Assembly (NCBI RefSeq): GCF_024189295.1
Contig: NZ_JAIZEN010000015.1
Location: forward strand, 1 to 64,000
From: Halobacillus sp. A1
GTDB taxonomy: Bacteria > Bacillota > Bacilli > Bacillales > Halobacillaceae
Reading direction: 5' to 3'
DNA: 64,000 bases
Part shown: piece after piece, positions 8,118 through 17,388 of the stretch
Position numbering within the stretch: position 1 is the stretch's first letter
Layout: every line of letters starts with the position of its first letter
Notes under the pieces: generated by a model
Databases searched by the model: none
What the model was told of the DNA's origin: nothing
The model's input: the letters and a program-made list of their open reading frames with translations, nothing else
Translations under genes and position numbers: made by a program

Positions 8118-9008
8118 ATGAAACATAAAGTATTGCTGACTTCTGCCGTTACAGGAGCAGGAGACACGTTAGAAAAAAATCCACACGTACCGGTGACACC
8201 GAAAGAAATCGCAGAATCAGCGATTGAATCAGCAAAAGCAGGAGCGACGGTTGCGCATGTCCATGCCCGTGATCCTAAGACTGGCGGTATCAGCCATAAT
8301 GTTGAACATTATCGGGAAATCGTTGATCGCATTCGTGAGTCAGAGACAGATGTGATCATTAATATTACGTCCGGGGGCGGGGGAGATTTCATCCCAAGTT
8401 TGAATACCCCAGCTGCCGGCGGTGATGGTACAGACATTCAAACGCCTGCAGAGCGTCATGAACCGGTGGGCGAGCTGCTTCCCGAAATGTGTACACTCGA
8501 TTGCGGAAGCACGAACTTCGGCGACATGATTTATATGAGCCCGACGGACTGGCTGAGAGACCAGGCGAAACTTATTCAGGAGAGCGGTGTAAAGCCGGAG
8601 CTTGAGTGTTTCGACACCGGGCACATTCGTTTTGCAAATCAATTAGTGAAAGAAGGATTGATCGATGGAGACCCGATGTATCAGTTTTGTCTAGGTATTC
8701 CATGGGGAGCGGCCGCAGATGCTGAGACGATGATTTATATGCAGAACAGAATTCCGGAGAATGCGCACTGGTCTGCTTTTGGCATCGGACGTATGCAAAT
8801 GCCGATGGCTTCTCAGTCGGCACTTCTTGGAGGAAATGTCCGCGTTGGTTTAGAGGATAATATTTATTTATCAAAAGGCGTCCCTGCGAAAAATGAACAG
8901 CTGGTAGATAAAGCTGTTACGATGCTGAACGGATTAGATCTAGAACCGATGACACCGCAGGAAGCACGTGAATATTTCAATCTACGCCAGCCGTCTGGGG
9001 GTAAATAA
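8118..9008 (+). CDS. BKACE-family enzyme, probable 3-dehydrocarnitine cleavage enzyme
   Basis: A Zn-dependent beta-keto acid cleavage enzyme (formerly DUF849). 296 aa; the zinc-binding HVH is at residues 47-49 in the AHVHARDPKTGG segment, followed by the glycine-rich TSGGGGDF loop. The family joins a beta-keto acid with acetyl-CoA to give acetoacetate plus a new acyl-CoA. With a carnitine-dehydrogenase-like gene and a thioesterase directly downstream, the likely substrate is 3-dehydrocarnitine, giving betainyl-CoA. Substrate is inferred from context; the family is seen directly. First gene of a tight three-gene operon. Confidence 0.85.
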   Translation: MKHKVLLTSAVTGAGDTLEKNPHVPVTPKEIAESAIESAKAGATVAHVHARDPKTGGISHNVEHYREIVDRIRESETDVIINITSGGGGDFIPSLNTPAAGGDGTDIQTPAERHEPVGELLPEMCTLDCGSTNFGDMIYMSPTDWLRDQAKLIQESGVKPELECFDTGHIRFANQLVKEGLIDGDPMYQFCLGIPWGAAADAETMIYMQNRIPENAHWSAFGIGRMQMPMASQSALLGGNVRVGLEDNIYLSKGVPAKNEQLVDKAVTMLNGLDLEPMTPQEAREYFNLRQPSGGK

Positions 9009-9010
9009 TC

Positions 9011-9955
9011 ATGAAAATCGCAATAGTAGGAACAGGAGTCATCGGAAATGGCTGGATTACTCGTATGCTTGCTCAAGGATACGACGTTGTGGCAACAGAT
9101 CCAGCTGAGGGAGCGGAAGAACGCATGCGTCAGGCGGTTGATCAAGGCTGGCCTTTCGCAGAAGCGCTTGGTTTAGCAGAAGGAGCATCCAAGGAACGTT
9201 TGACGTTTGAAAAAGAATTAGCAGATGCCGTAAAGGATGCTGATTTCATACAAGAAAACGTTCCGGAAGTAGAAGAGTTGAAACAAAAGGTACTGCAGAG
9301 TATTGACGAGCATGCAAAACAAGAAGCATTGATCGGTTCCAGTACGTCTGGCATCATGCCATCAGAGCTGCAGGAGAACCTCCAGTATCCGGAACGATTC
9401 GTAGTCGCGCATCCTTTCCACCCGGTTTATATTCTGCCGCTCGTTGAAGTCGTGGCAGGAAAACAGACAACTTTAGAGAATGTAGAAAGAGCGAAGGCTT
9501 TTTACGAAAGTATGAATATGAGGGTGCTGCTCGTACGTCATGAGATTGAGGGCCACATTGCCGACCGTCTCATTGAAGCGATCTGGAGAGAATCTCTTCA
9601 CATTGTCAACGAAGGGATTGCCACGACAGAAGAAGTCGATAAAGCATTCACGCACGGCGCCGGTCTTCGCTATGCGCAATATGGACCTTTCTTAACCTTC
9701 CACTTAGCAGGCGGCGAGGGCGGCATGCGTCATATGCTGAAACAATTCGGCCCCGCACTGAAAAAGCCGTGGACGAAGCTGGAAGCACCAGAGCTTACGG
9801 ATGACCTTTACAATAAAGTAGTGTCAGGCTGTGAAGCACAGTCAAACGGCATGTCCATGTCCGAACTTGATCAAAATCGTAACGAATTTTTGATTCGACT
9901 ATACGATTTAGTTCAGGAGTATTGGCCAAAAGAGCAAGAGAAAACCAACGTATAA
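9011..9955 (+). CDS. Probable L-carnitine 3-dehydrogenase
   Basis: A 314-aa NAD-dependent member of the 3-hydroxyacyl-CoA dehydrogenase superfamily. The Rossmann motif GTGVIG is at residues 7-12, STSGIM near 115 and the HPFHPVYILPLVEVV segment near 137-151 is characteristic of L-carnitine dehydrogenases. It would oxidise L-carnitine to 3-dehydrocarnitine. It starts two bases after the stop of the BKACE gene, so translation is coupled. Some carnitine dehydrogenases are fused to a thioesterase; here that domain is a separate downstream gene. A different hydroxy-acid substrate cannot be excluded. Confidence 0.82.
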   Translation: MKIAIVGTGVIGNGWITRMLAQGYDVVATDPAEGAEERMRQAVDQGWPFAEALGLAEGASKERLTFEKELADAVKDADFIQENVPEVEELKQKVLQSIDEHAKQEALIGSSTSGIMPSELQENLQYPERFVVAHPFHPVYILPLVEVVAGKQTTLENVERAKAFYESMNMRVLLVRHEIEGHIADRLIEAIWRESLHIVNEGIATTEEVDKAFTHGAGLRYAQYGPFLTFHLAGGEGGMRHMLKQFGPALKKPWTKLEAPELTDDLYNKVVSGCEAQSNGMSMSELDQNRNEFLIRLYDLVQEYWPKEQEKTNV

Positions 9956-9968
9956 AGGAGAGGTCGTC

Positions 9969-10433
9969 GTGGAGTTTCACTATAAACACACCGTCCCTTC
10001 AGAGTGGGTGGATTACAACGGTCACATGAACGATGCGGAATACAATCGAGCATTCAGTCAGGCGACCGATGCCTTTATCGATCATATCGGACTCGATGAA
10101 CCATCCCGCAGCCATTTTCAGTACACGATGTTCACATTAGAAACACATACGTGCTACTTGCAGGAGATGAAAGAAGGAGCGTCGTTTACCATTACTGCCC
10201 AGGTGCTGGATTATGATGCGAAGCGCGTCCACTTATTTTTATCTATGCATAACGCTGAAGGAGATCTTGTCGCCACATTAGAAGAAATGCTGATGGGGAT
10301 CGATCAAAACGAGGGACGTGCTGCTCCTTTTCCAAAAGCAGTGGAAGAAAAAATTGATGCCTTCTATCAGAAGCATGCGAATCAGGAACAGCCAAATCAG
10401 GCAGGCCGGACGATCGGTATTCGAAGGAAATAA
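9969..10433 (+). CDS. Hotdog-fold acyl-CoA thioesterase, probable betainyl-CoA thioesterase
   Basis: A 154-aa 4HBT-type thioesterase; the catalytic-loop segment WVDYNGHMNDAEYN is near residues 13-26. It starts with GTG, preceded by aaaggagaggtcgtc, 13 bases after the carnitine dehydrogenase stop. In the inferred pathway it hydrolyses betainyl-CoA to free glycine betaine, a major osmoprotectant. The fold and family are clear from sequence; the substrate is inferred from the operon. A terminator follows. Confidence 0.82.
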   Translation: MEFHYKHTVPSEWVDYNGHMNDAEYNRAFSQATDAFIDHIGLDEPSRSHFQYTMFTLETHTCYLQEMKEGASFTITAQVLDYDAKRVHLFLSMHNAEGDLVATLEEMLMGIDQNEGRAAPFPKAVEEKIDAFYQKHANQEQPNQAGRTIGIRRK

Positions 10434-10442
10434 AAGAAACGG

Positions 10443-10482
10443 AAGACAAGCATTCCAGGAGACTGGGTGCTTGTCTTTTTAG
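10443..10482 (+). terminator. Terminator after the carnitine operon
   Basis: Perfect 10-bp stem AAGACAAGCA (10443-10452) with TGCTTGTCTT (10468-10477) and a T run. Confidence 0.92.
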
Positions 10483-10924
10483 GCTATCTTTGCAGTTTCC
10501 GTTTCTAACGAATAGAGCTTGAAGGTCTGAGAAATTACTCGCTTTCCATGAAGCAATTCTTACAATAATAAAGAGCTAGAACTGTGGGGTATCATCTAAC
10601 CTTCATCTTCCAGCTATAGTACTCGTGGCTAACGGGAATACCTTCATTTCAGTACGATAAATCAACATCGAATCACTTCGTTTTTCCTCTTTCTTCAGCA
10701 GCACAGTTACGTCTACACTACGCTTAAAGAAGCGTTTGCGCTTTTAAAGCTGGAAGTGTCCCCATACTCTCGCCACCCATCACTATATATGTATTTTGAA
10801 CCCGCTTGAACATAAGTGTTCTTAAATAGTTGCGGGATTACCACACGCCCATGCCGTGGTTATAGCGATTTTAGTTTTAATAACTCTTACTACTTGAAGG
10901 TCGTTTCGAGTACCTTTCAAACGT

Positions 10925-11020
10925 ATGGTGGCTTTAGAAAACGGTGAGATCCCGGAAGGCGAAGCCTGAGGAAGCTCACCACATGCCCGCGGAAAGCGAT
11001 CCGTTTTCTAAAGCCACCAT
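10925..11020. repeat. Intergenic hairpin repeat of the Bacillaceae type
   Basis: A 96-bp element bounded by perfect 20-bp arms (10925-10944 and 11001-11020). Inside are GGTGAG/CTCACC (10943-10948/10975-10980) and ggcgaagcc. Read on the minus strand it gives the cgctttccgcgggc and gagcttcctcaggcttcgcc blocks that I recognise from widely dispersed intergenic repeats of Bacillus and relatives. Only one copy was found in this window. Confidence 0.7.
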
Positions 11021-11157
11021 CTCTACATACAAAAGTCTCGAAACGGCTCTCATTCGAAAGGGGTTATTTTATAGTGAAGCACCTCATAAAATGTTCCCAT
11101 TCCCATCGAAAGCCAGTGATTTCCCGGACTTCAAACTCCATTCATTAGGAACGGAAA

Positions 11158-11198
11158 CTCCCTTATATCTCGAAGTCTTGGTATGAGATATAAGGGAG
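11158..11198. repeat. 14-bp perfect inverted repeat
   Basis: CTCCCTTATATCTC (11158-11171) and GAGATATAAGGGAG (11185-11198) with a 13-base loop. No T run follows, so it is not a standard terminator. Confidence 0.6.
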
Positions 11199-11312
11199 CT
11201 TAGTACAGGTCACCACGGAAATCAAAAAGAGCTTTTTATAAGTAAGCAGCGGAGGTTTGTATATATGCTAAGATAAATATAATGAGGAAGCAGTAACATC
11301 AAACAAATAGAG

Positions 11313-11510
11313 GTGAGTACCATTAAGATTGCCATCATAATCATTGCCATAGTATCTTTAATCGGACTAGTATTAACACTATTAGTCGCAGGGAAAAGTG
11401 ATGAGAATTATAGTTCTTCCACTCAAAAAAATTTAACCGCTCTTTCCATGATTTATGTCGTCGCTATCGTCGGATCCTTCATCGCATTAGCCATATTTAT
11501 AGTAAGTTGA
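11313..11510 (+). CDS. Small two-helix membrane protein
   Basis: A 65-aa hydrophobic protein with two predicted transmembrane helices, about residues 5-26 and 45-64, joined by a short hydrophilic loop (KSDENYSSSTQKN). Family not recognised. The annotated start is GTG at 11313; however, agaggtg overlaps that codon and is well spaced from an ATT at 11325, so the true start is uncertain. A bidirectional terminator separates it from the convergent ABC-F gene. Confidence 0.55.
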   Translation: MSTIKIAIIIIAIVSLIGLVLTLLVAGKSDENYSSSTQKNLTALSMIYVVAIVGSFIALAIFIVS

Positions 11511-11534
11511 GGCTTGAAAAAAATTACATAAAAA

Positions 11535-11572
11535 AATGCTCAGAGTATCTATCAACACTCTGAGCATTTATC
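11535..11572. terminator. Bidirectional terminator
   Basis: Perfect 12-bp stem AATGCTCAGAGT (11535-11546) with ACTCTGAGCATT (11557-11568), with an A run on the left and T-rich sequence on the right. Confidence 0.9.
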
Positions 11573-11573
11573 T

Positions 11574-13508
11574 TTAGGAATCTAAAGCTTCCCATTCTTC
11601 AAGCAGAGCTTCCATCCGCTCCTGATACTGTTCATTCATTTCTGTCAGCTCCAGTGATTTCTCATGATCCTGGAAAATTTCCGGCTCACATAGCAGCGCA
11701 TCATTTTCTTCCACTTTTGCTTCGATTTGTTCAATTTCCTGTTCAATCTCAGTGATACGACGCTTTCGTTTACGTTCTTCGCTTTTCTGGGCTTTATCCT
11801 GCTGAAAGCTCGTTTTCGTTTCCTGCTCGGAAGGTTTCGTTTCAAACTGGGCTCGTTCGGCTTCTTCCAGCTGTCTCAGTTCCTCCTCTTCCTGCAGTTT
11901 GTGTACATAGTAATCGTAGTCTCCGAGGAAGACGCGGGTTTGTTCCGGTTTCATCTCGACGACCTGGGAGGCGATTTTGTTAATGAAATAACGGTCGTGG
12001 GACACGAAAAGCAGGGTGCCAGGGTAATCTACAAGCGCTGCCTCAAGCACCTCTTTACTATCTAAATCGAGGTGGTTGGTCGGCTCATCGAGGACGAGAA
12101 AGTTCGCTTCCTGCATCATCAGCTTTGCTAACGCCAGCCGTGCTTTCTCGCCACCGCTCAGTGCCGATACGGGTTTTAGCACATCTTCTCCGGAAAAAAG
12201 GAAGTTACCTAAGATCGTACGGATATCTTTTTCATTTTTGTGTGGATAATCGTCCCATAATTCGTTGAGGACGGATTTCTTCGAGTTCAGCTTTGTCTGC
12301 TCCTGGTCATAGTAGCCGATCTGGACATTTGTGCCGATCTTCATGTCGCCTTTTACGGCTTCTAGTTCCCTGGTGATCGTTTTCAACAATGTCGTTTTCC
12401 CGACGCCGTTTGGTCCGACGAGAGCAAAAGAATCACCGCGCTGGACATCAAGTGAAAGGTGCTCGAACAAATAAGGCGCTTCGTGGTTGTAGCTGAACGC
12501 CAGATCACGCAGCTTCAATACGTCATTTCCGCTTTTCTTGGCCACCTGGAAACTGAACTTTGCCGATTGCTGATCAGCTTTTGGTTTATCGAGCTTGTCC
12601 ATTTTCTCAAGCTGCTTGCGTCGGCTTTGTGCCCGCTTACTCGTCGTCGCCCGAACGATGTTTTTCTGGACGAACTCTTCCATCTGTTTAATTTCGCTTT
12701 GCTGTTTTTCGTAATGCTTCAGCTCAAGCTCATAATCTTCTTCTTTTTTCTTTAAATAGCTGCTGTAGTTGCCGTGATACTTTTTCGAACCCTGGTGGGC
12801 GATTTCATAGACGGTATTGACGACTTTATCGAGGAAGTAACGGTCGTGGGATACGATGACGACCGCGCCTTCATAGCCTTGAAGATAACCTTCGAGCCAG
12901 GCAAGTGTATCGATGTCCAAATGGTTGGTCGGCTCATCGAGAATCAAGACGTCAGGCTTCGTCAAAAGCAGCTTACCTAGCGCAAGTCGTGTTTTCTGTC
13001 CGCCGCTTAAGCTTGAGATCGGAGTGCCCCAATCGAAGTTGTGGAAATTCAAGCCATTCAGTACCGACTTGATGTCCGCCTCGTATTGATAACCGCCCGT
13101 CATTTTAAAATAATCCTGCTTGTCATCATACGTTTTCAACAGTTTCTGGTACGCTTCATAGTCGTTAAGAAGGTCAGGATCTGCCATATCGGCTTCCATC
13201 GTACGCAGTTCTTTTTCAAGCTTCTTTATATGGGAGAAAACACTTTCCATTTCATTCCATATTGTATCGGACGACTGCAGCCCCGTATTTTGCGCGAGGT
13301 AGCCCATCGTCACGTCCTTTGGTTTAAAAATGTCACCCGAATCATAACTCATATCACCGGCCATCATTTTCAGCAAGGTGCTTTTCCCTGCTCCGTTTCT
13401 GCCGACAATGGCCAGACGATCATGCATCTGGACTTCCAATTTAATATTTTCTAAAATCAACTCTGCCCCGAATCGCTTCGTCAATTGGTTCAATTGCATC
13501 AGAATCAT
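11574..13508 (-). CDS. ABC-F family ATPase (YdiF-like)
   Basis: A soluble protein with two ABC ATPase domains and no membrane segments; ABC-F proteins act on the ribosome. 644 aa. Domain 1 has Walker A GRNGAGKST near residue 37 and an LSGGQ signature; domain 2 has GPNGVGKTT near 364 and an LSGGE signature. The linker between them is charged and helical, and the C-terminal 100 residues are a predicted coiled coil. Start at 13508 is supported by gaggtg seven bases upstream. Its place next to moaC and rex matches ydiF of Bacillus subtilis. It could be a housekeeping translation factor or an antibiotic-protection protein. Confidence 0.92.
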   Translation of the reverse strand: MILMQLNQLTKRFGAELILENIKLEVQMHDRLAIVGRNGAGKSTLLKMMAGDMSYDSGDIFKPKDVTMGYLAQNTGLQSSDTIWNEMESVFSHIKKLEKELRTMEADMADPDLLNDYEAYQKLLKTYDDKQDYFKMTGGYQYEADIKSVLNGLNFHNFDWGTPISSLSGGQKTRLALGKLLLTKPDVLILDEPTNHLDIDTLAWLEGYLQGYEGAVVIVSHDRYFLDKVVNTVYEIAHQGSKKYHGNYSSYLKKKEEDYELELKHYEKQQSEIKQMEEFVQKNIVRATTSKRAQSRRKQLEKMDKLDKPKADQQSAKFSFQVAKKSGNDVLKLRDLAFSYNHEAPYLFEHLSLDVQRGDSFALVGPNGVGKTTLLKTITRELEAVKGDMKIGTNVQIGYYDQEQTKLNSKKSVLNELWDDYPHKNEKDIRTILGNFLFSGEDVLKPVSALSGGEKARLALAKLMMQEANFLVLDEPTNHLDLDSKEVLEAALVDYPGTLLFVSHDRYFINKIASQVVEMKPEQTRVFLGDYDYYVHKLQEEEELRQLEEAERAQFETKPSEQETKTSFQQDKAQKSEERKRKRRITEIEQEIEQIEAKVEENDALLCEPEIFQDHEKSLELTEMNEQYQERMEALLEEWEALDS

Positions 13509-13670
13509 TTCGTTTCACCTCAATGTGATAAGTGTATCTTATATAGGATGAGAGTAGCAAGAAGAGGAACCTTTAGATTGTGAATGACGTAACACTTCCG
13601 TTTGATTTTTTGGTAAAATAGGAGTAATGTTTGAGTAACTAAGCTGTAAAAAAGTTAAAGGAGTCCGAGC

Positions 13671-14147
13671 ATGTCAGAATTCACTCATTTCAATGAGCAG
13701 GGCCGGGCCCGAATGGTAGATATCTCTGAGAAAAAAGATACTGTTCGAACGGCCGTTGCACGAACAAGTGTCGAAGTAAACGAAACGATTTATCATAAAA
13801 TTACAAATGGGGACATAGAGAAGGGCGACGTGCTATCGGTCGCTCAAGTAGCTGGCATCATGGCCGCTAAGAAAACGCCCGACTGGATCCCGATGTGTCA
13901 TCCGCTTCCTCTTAAAGGAATCGATGTCACGTTCGATTGGGAAACAGAGGAAAGCTATACGCTGCTCATCCGCGTGTCGGTAAAGACGAAGGGGAGCACA
14001 GGGGTTGAAATGGAAGCGTTAACGGCTGCGTCTGCGACGGCGCTCACCGTGTACGACATGTGTAAAGCCGTAGACAAGGGAATCGTTATTGGAGCTACTT
14101 ATCTGGAAGAAAAAACAGGAGGCAAATCCGGCGATTACCAGAGATAG
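13671..14147 (+). CDS. moaC: Cyclic pyranopterin monophosphate synthase MoaC
   Basis: Second enzyme of molybdenum cofactor biosynthesis, converting the MoaA product to cyclic pyranopterin monophosphate. 158 aa, normal. Family motifs [16 protein letters not shown] near residues 67-82 and [16 protein letters not shown] near 110-125, with the catalytic YDMCKAVDK downstream. RBS aaaggagt. Followed 24 bases later by rex, as in Bacillus subtilis. No other Mo-cofactor gene is in the window. Confidence 0.95.
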   Translation: MSEFTHFNEQGRARMVDISEKKDTVRTAVARTSVEVNETIYHKITNGDIEKGDVLSVAQVAGIMAAKKTPDWIPMCHPLPLKGIDVTFDWETEESYTLLIRVSVKTKGSTGVEMEALTAASATALTVYDMCKAVDKGIVIGATYLEEKTGGKSGDYQR

Positions 14148-14171
14148 GAACGGTAAGAGGAGGTTTAGAGG

Positions 14172-14825
14172 ATGGATATAGAAAACGCAAAGATTCCACA
14201 AGCAACAGCGAAGCGACTTCCGCTGTACTATAGATTTATTAACAATCTCCACAGCCAGGGGAAAATGAGAGTCTCCTCCAAAGAGCTCAGTGAAGCGGTT
14301 AAGGTAGATTCCGCTACAATACGGCGCGATTTTTCGTATTTTGGAGCCCTCGGTAAGAAGGGATATGGGTATAACGTAGAATACCTGCTGTCCTTTTTCA
14401 GAAAAACGCTTGATCAGGACGAAACGACGAACGTCGCCCTCATCGGTGTCGGAAACCTCGGGACCGCGTTTTTAAATTACAATTTCACGAAAAACAACAA
14501 TACGAAAATCCAAATTGCCTTCGATGCGAGCGACGATCGAATCGGTGATACGGTCGGCGGCGTACCGATCAAGCATATAGATGAATTAGAGGAATACATC
14601 GATGGCATTTCGGTCGCGATTCTGACCGTTCCCGCCCATGCGGCGCAGGGCATTGCCGATCGGTTAGTGAAATCGAACATTTCCGGAGTGCTTAACTTCA
14701 CGCCGGCTCGTATCACTGTGCCTTCGAGCGTACGTGTGCATCATATTGATTTGGCGGTCGAGCTGCAGGCACTCGTCTATTTTCTCAAGCATTATCCGCT
14801 GGACGGAGAACTGGAAGACGAATGA
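14172..14825 (+). CDS. rex: Redox-sensing transcriptional repressor Rex
   Basis: A 217-aa homodimeric repressor that reads the NADH/NAD ratio and controls fermentation and respiration genes. The N-terminal winged helix includes [20 protein letters not shown]; the C-terminal Rossmann domain has GVGNLG near residues 97-102, and the domain-swapped C-terminal helix is present. RBS agaggaggttt. A terminator follows the stop. Confidence 0.96.
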   Translation: MDIENAKIPQATAKRLPLYYRFINNLHSQGKMRVSSKELSEAVKVDSATIRRDFSYFGALGKKGYGYNVEYLLSFFRKTLDQDETTNVALIGVGNLGTAFLNYNFTKNNNTKIQIAFDASDDRIGDTVGGVPIKHIDELEEYIDGISVAILTVPAHAAQGIADRLVKSNISGVLNFTPARITVPSSVRVHHIDLAVELQALVYFLKHYPLDGELEDE

Positions 14826-14836
14826 TAAGCAAAAGC

Positions 14837-14872
14837 AAAGCCCCGTTCATCGCGAGCGGGGCTTTATTTTGT
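14837..14872. terminator. Terminator after rex
   Basis: Perfect 9-bp stem AAAGCCCCG (14837-14845) with CGGGGCTTT (14857-14865), then a T-rich run. It may also serve the convergent SDR gene. Confidence 0.92.
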
Positions 14873-14873
14873 A

Positions 14874-15704
14874 TTATTCCGTTGTATTTTTCCATTTTTC
14901 GTCTATAAGCATTTTCCCAGGCCATGTATACGCCATGAGACCGCCATCAACGGTTATGTCTTCACCTGTAACGTAAGAGCTTTCATCGGATGCTAAAAAT
15001 AAGGCGACATCCGCCACTTCTTCCGGACGGCCCAAGCGTCCCATAGGTGTCACCCACTTATTAGCCTCTCTGAATTCTTTTCCTTGGTTTTGCTGCTTGG
15101 AGCCGGCAAGTTCATCAATCAGCGGAGTTTCAATCGTGCCAGGGGCAATAGAATTGACGCGGATGCCTTCCCGGGCGTAATCAATCGCCATCGCTTTTGT
15201 GAAATTCGTAATGCCGCCTTTGGCTGCGTTATAGCCTGAGCGGTCCAAATCTGCGGCTCTTCCTGACATGGACGAAGTGTTGATGATCGAACCACTGCCG
15301 CCTTCTAACATTAAAGGGATTAAGTACTTGCTCGATAAAAACGTGCCGCGTAAATCGACGGAAATGATCCGGTCGAACAGCTCCACAGGATATTCGTGTA
15401 CTTTTCCACCTTCTTCATCAATGCCTGCATTATTGAACAGGATATCGATCGATCCGTACGTTTCTTTTAAATGATCGGCCAAGTTCTGTACGCTTTCTTC
15501 AACGGATACGTCCAAGTAATGATATTCAGCATTGCCGCCATCGTCGTTGATTTTCTGTACCGTATCCTCCACTTGTTCTTCATTGATATCTGCACAAACT
15601 ACAGTGGCTCCTTCTTTTGCGAAAAGCTTGACCGTCGCTTCACCGATGCCGGTAGCTGCACCGGTCACGACAGCTACTTTCTGATCTAGTCTACCCATAT
15701 TCAT
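14874..15704 (-). CDS. SDR-family NAD(P)-dependent oxidoreductase
   Basis: A 276-aa classical short-chain dehydrogenase. Cofactor motif TGAATGIG is near residues 14-21, NNAG near 91-94, the catalytic serine in NTSSMSG near 143, and YNAAK near 157-161. An acidic residue after beta-2 (CADINEEQ) favours NAD. The start at 15704 has aaggaggt at good spacing. It replaces the tatAy-tatCy position seen in Bacillus subtilis between rex and ydiK. Substrate unknown. Confidence 0.9.
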   Translation of the reverse strand: MNMGRLDQKVAVVTGAATGIGEATVKLFAKEGATVVCADINEEQVEDTVQKINDDGGNAEYHYLDVSVEESVQNLADHLKETYGSIDILFNNAGIDEEGGKVHEYPVELFDRIISVDLRGTFLSSKYLIPLMLEGGSGSIINTSSMSGRAADLDRSGYNAAKGGITNFTKAMAIDYAREGIRVNSIAPGTIETPLIDELAGSKQQNQGKEFREANKWVTPMGRLGRPEEVADVALFLASDESSYVTGEDITVDGGLMAYTWPGKMLIDEKWKNTTE

Positions 15705-15947
15705 CGTACCTCCTTATGATGTATATAGCTGATTACCCATGCTTTTTCAGAGGTAAACCTACCCATTTCAAGTAAAAACGCTTCCAATCGGTTTCTCATG
15801 TTTGCGAACGGCGATTGGTGGAATATTTTAAAAGGCTTAATATTAGAAGCTTCTCATCAAACGAGGCACAAGAATAGAGAACCAGTGTTTACAATGATAA
15901 AGTAAGGAACAGTTCGAGTTCCGAAATAAATAGAGAGGAGGCCGCTT

Positions 15948-17345
15948 ATGAGCAAAATACCTACAAAATGGCTGGTCGTCATTTCCGTCCTGTTTGGGAC
16001 GTTTACCGTCATATTGAACAACAGCATGCTTAATCCGATTCTGCCCCGCTTCATTGAGGTGTTTGATTCGAACGCTGTTTCCGTCGGCTGGATACTGACA
16101 ATCTTCATGGTAGCGATGGGGATGACGATGCCGCTGACCGGTTATTTTGGAGACCGGTTCGGGAAAAAGAAAGTCTACCTGGCTGGACTCAGCCTGTTCA
16201 TTGTGGGCTCAATTTCAGGCCTGCTGTCTCAAACGTTGTCGATGGTCATTATTTCGAGGGCGATCCAGGGGATGGGGGGCGGTCTGATCATGCCGATCGC
16301 GATGGCCCTTATATTTAATTCCTTTCCGCGCCATGAACGGGGACTGGCGGTTGGAGTATACGGAGTAGCCGCCATGGTCGCGCCCGCCATCGGCCCGACG
16401 ATCGGAGGATTTCTCATCCAGTTTCTTGACTGGCCCTGGCTGTTCGCCATCAATATCCCGTTCGGTTTTATTGGACTGGCCTTATCCGCTAAGTTTCTTG
16501 AGCGGACAGAAACCGATCCGAACAAGCGGTTCGATTTACCAGGCTTTGTAATTATTACGCTCGGAATCGGCGCCATTCTGTTTGCGCTGGGACGTGGCCG
16601 TGAGATCAGCATGCTTGCAGATTCGCTCAATGTTACGCTGATCGCCTCTGGACTCATCGCTATCGTCATTTTCGTCTTTTATGAAAATCGCCAGGAAGAT
16701 CCGCTTCTCAATCTATCCGTATTCAAAGTGCCGACATATTCCGTGTCGATTCTCGTGACTTCTTCGGCATCGATCGGTTTGTTCTCCGGAATCTTCCTGC
16801 TGCCTTTACTCATCCAGAATGTGTACGGGCTCAATGAAGTCATGACAGGTCTTTTATTCCTACCAGCCGCAGCGGCAAGTGGAATTTTCATGTCGCTTGG
16901 CGGCCGGCTGCTCGATAAAAAAGGACCGCGGTACGTCGTGCCGCCGGGCCTTGCCATCATGGCCGGAGCAACGATCGGCCTCGGTATGCTGAAGCTGTCG
17001 ACCCCGTACTGGCTGATTCTCATTTTGAACGCTATCCGTGGAATCGGCATGGGCATGGGAAATATGCCGGCGACAACGTCCGGGATGAACTCCATCCCTG
17101 AGCATCTCGTCGCTCAAGGCTCAGCAATGAACAATATCATCCGTCAAATTTCCTCTTCTTTAGGGATCGTCTTTTTTTCGATCTACTATGAAGTACGACG
17201 GGCACAGATTGCTGCCGCCCCGGATATCGATATGCAGGCGGCAACCCTGCAGACGCTGAATGAAGCGTTTCTCGTTTCGGCCGGCATCTTGATTCTCGCC
17301 ATCCCGTTCTCTTTCATATTAAAAGGCGTACAGGATGACAAATAA
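15948..17345 (+). CDS. MFS drug exporter, DHA2 (EmrB/QacA) family
   Basis: A 465-aa polytopic membrane protein with about 14 hydrophobic segments. Motif A GYFGDRFGKKKVY is near residues 65-77 and the DHA2/antiporter motif C segment APAIGPTIGGF near 145-155. Such proteins export amphipathic drugs by proton antiport. Base composition is visibly GC-richer than the neighbouring genes, which may indicate transfer. RBS agaggagg. It stands alone; no TetR gene is adjacent. Confidence 0.9.
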   Translation: MSKIPTKWLVVISVLFGTFTVILNNSMLNPILPRFIEVFDSNAVSVGWILTIFMVAMGMTMPLTGYFGDRFGKKKVYLAGLSLFIVGSISGLLSQTLSMVIISRAIQGMGGGLIMPIAMALIFNSFPRHERGLAVGVYGVAAMVAPAIGPTIGGFLIQFLDWPWLFAINIPFGFIGLALSAKFLERTETDPNKRFDLPGFVIITLGIGAILFALGRGREISMLADSLNVTLIASGLIAIVIFVFYENRQEDPLLNLSVFKVPTYSVSILVTSSASIGLFSGIFLLPLLIQNVYGLNEVMTGLLFLPAAAASGIFMSLGGRLLDKKGPRYVVPPGLAIMAGATIGLGMLKLSTPYWLILILNAIRGIGMGMGNMPATTSGMNSIPEHLVAQGSAMNNIIRQISSSLGIVFFSIYYEVRRAQIAAAPDIDMQAATLQTLNEAFLVSAGILILAIPFSFILKGVQDDK

Positions 17346-17388
17346 AAAACGCGCAAGGAGCTTCATCTCGGCTCCTGCGCGTTTTTTT
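17345..17388. terminator. Bidirectional terminator after the MFS gene
   Basis: Stem acgcgc-a-aggagc (17349-17361) with gctcctgcgcgt (17371-17382), A run before and T run after, serving the convergent MFS and GNAT genes. Confidence 0.9.

Larger units (their letters stand above)
10483..11312. other. Long intergenic stretch without a convincing gene
   Basis: About 830 bases hold no open frame with a ribosome site and recognisable product. The identifiable contents are a dispersed hairpin repeat at 10925-11020 and a perfect 14-bp inverted repeat (arms 11158-11171 and 11185-11198). An open frame spanning 10944-11186 merely crosses the hairpin repeat. Confidence 0.6.

Noticed and set aside
10944-11186. 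80-codon open frame downstream of the carnitine operon
   Set aside because: It reads through the hairpin repeat, lacks a ribosome site and gives a low-complexity product.
11727-13454. Several long plus-strand open frames opposite the ABC-F gene
   Set aside because: They are antisense frames of a clearly coding gene and have no ribosome sites or recognisable motifs.
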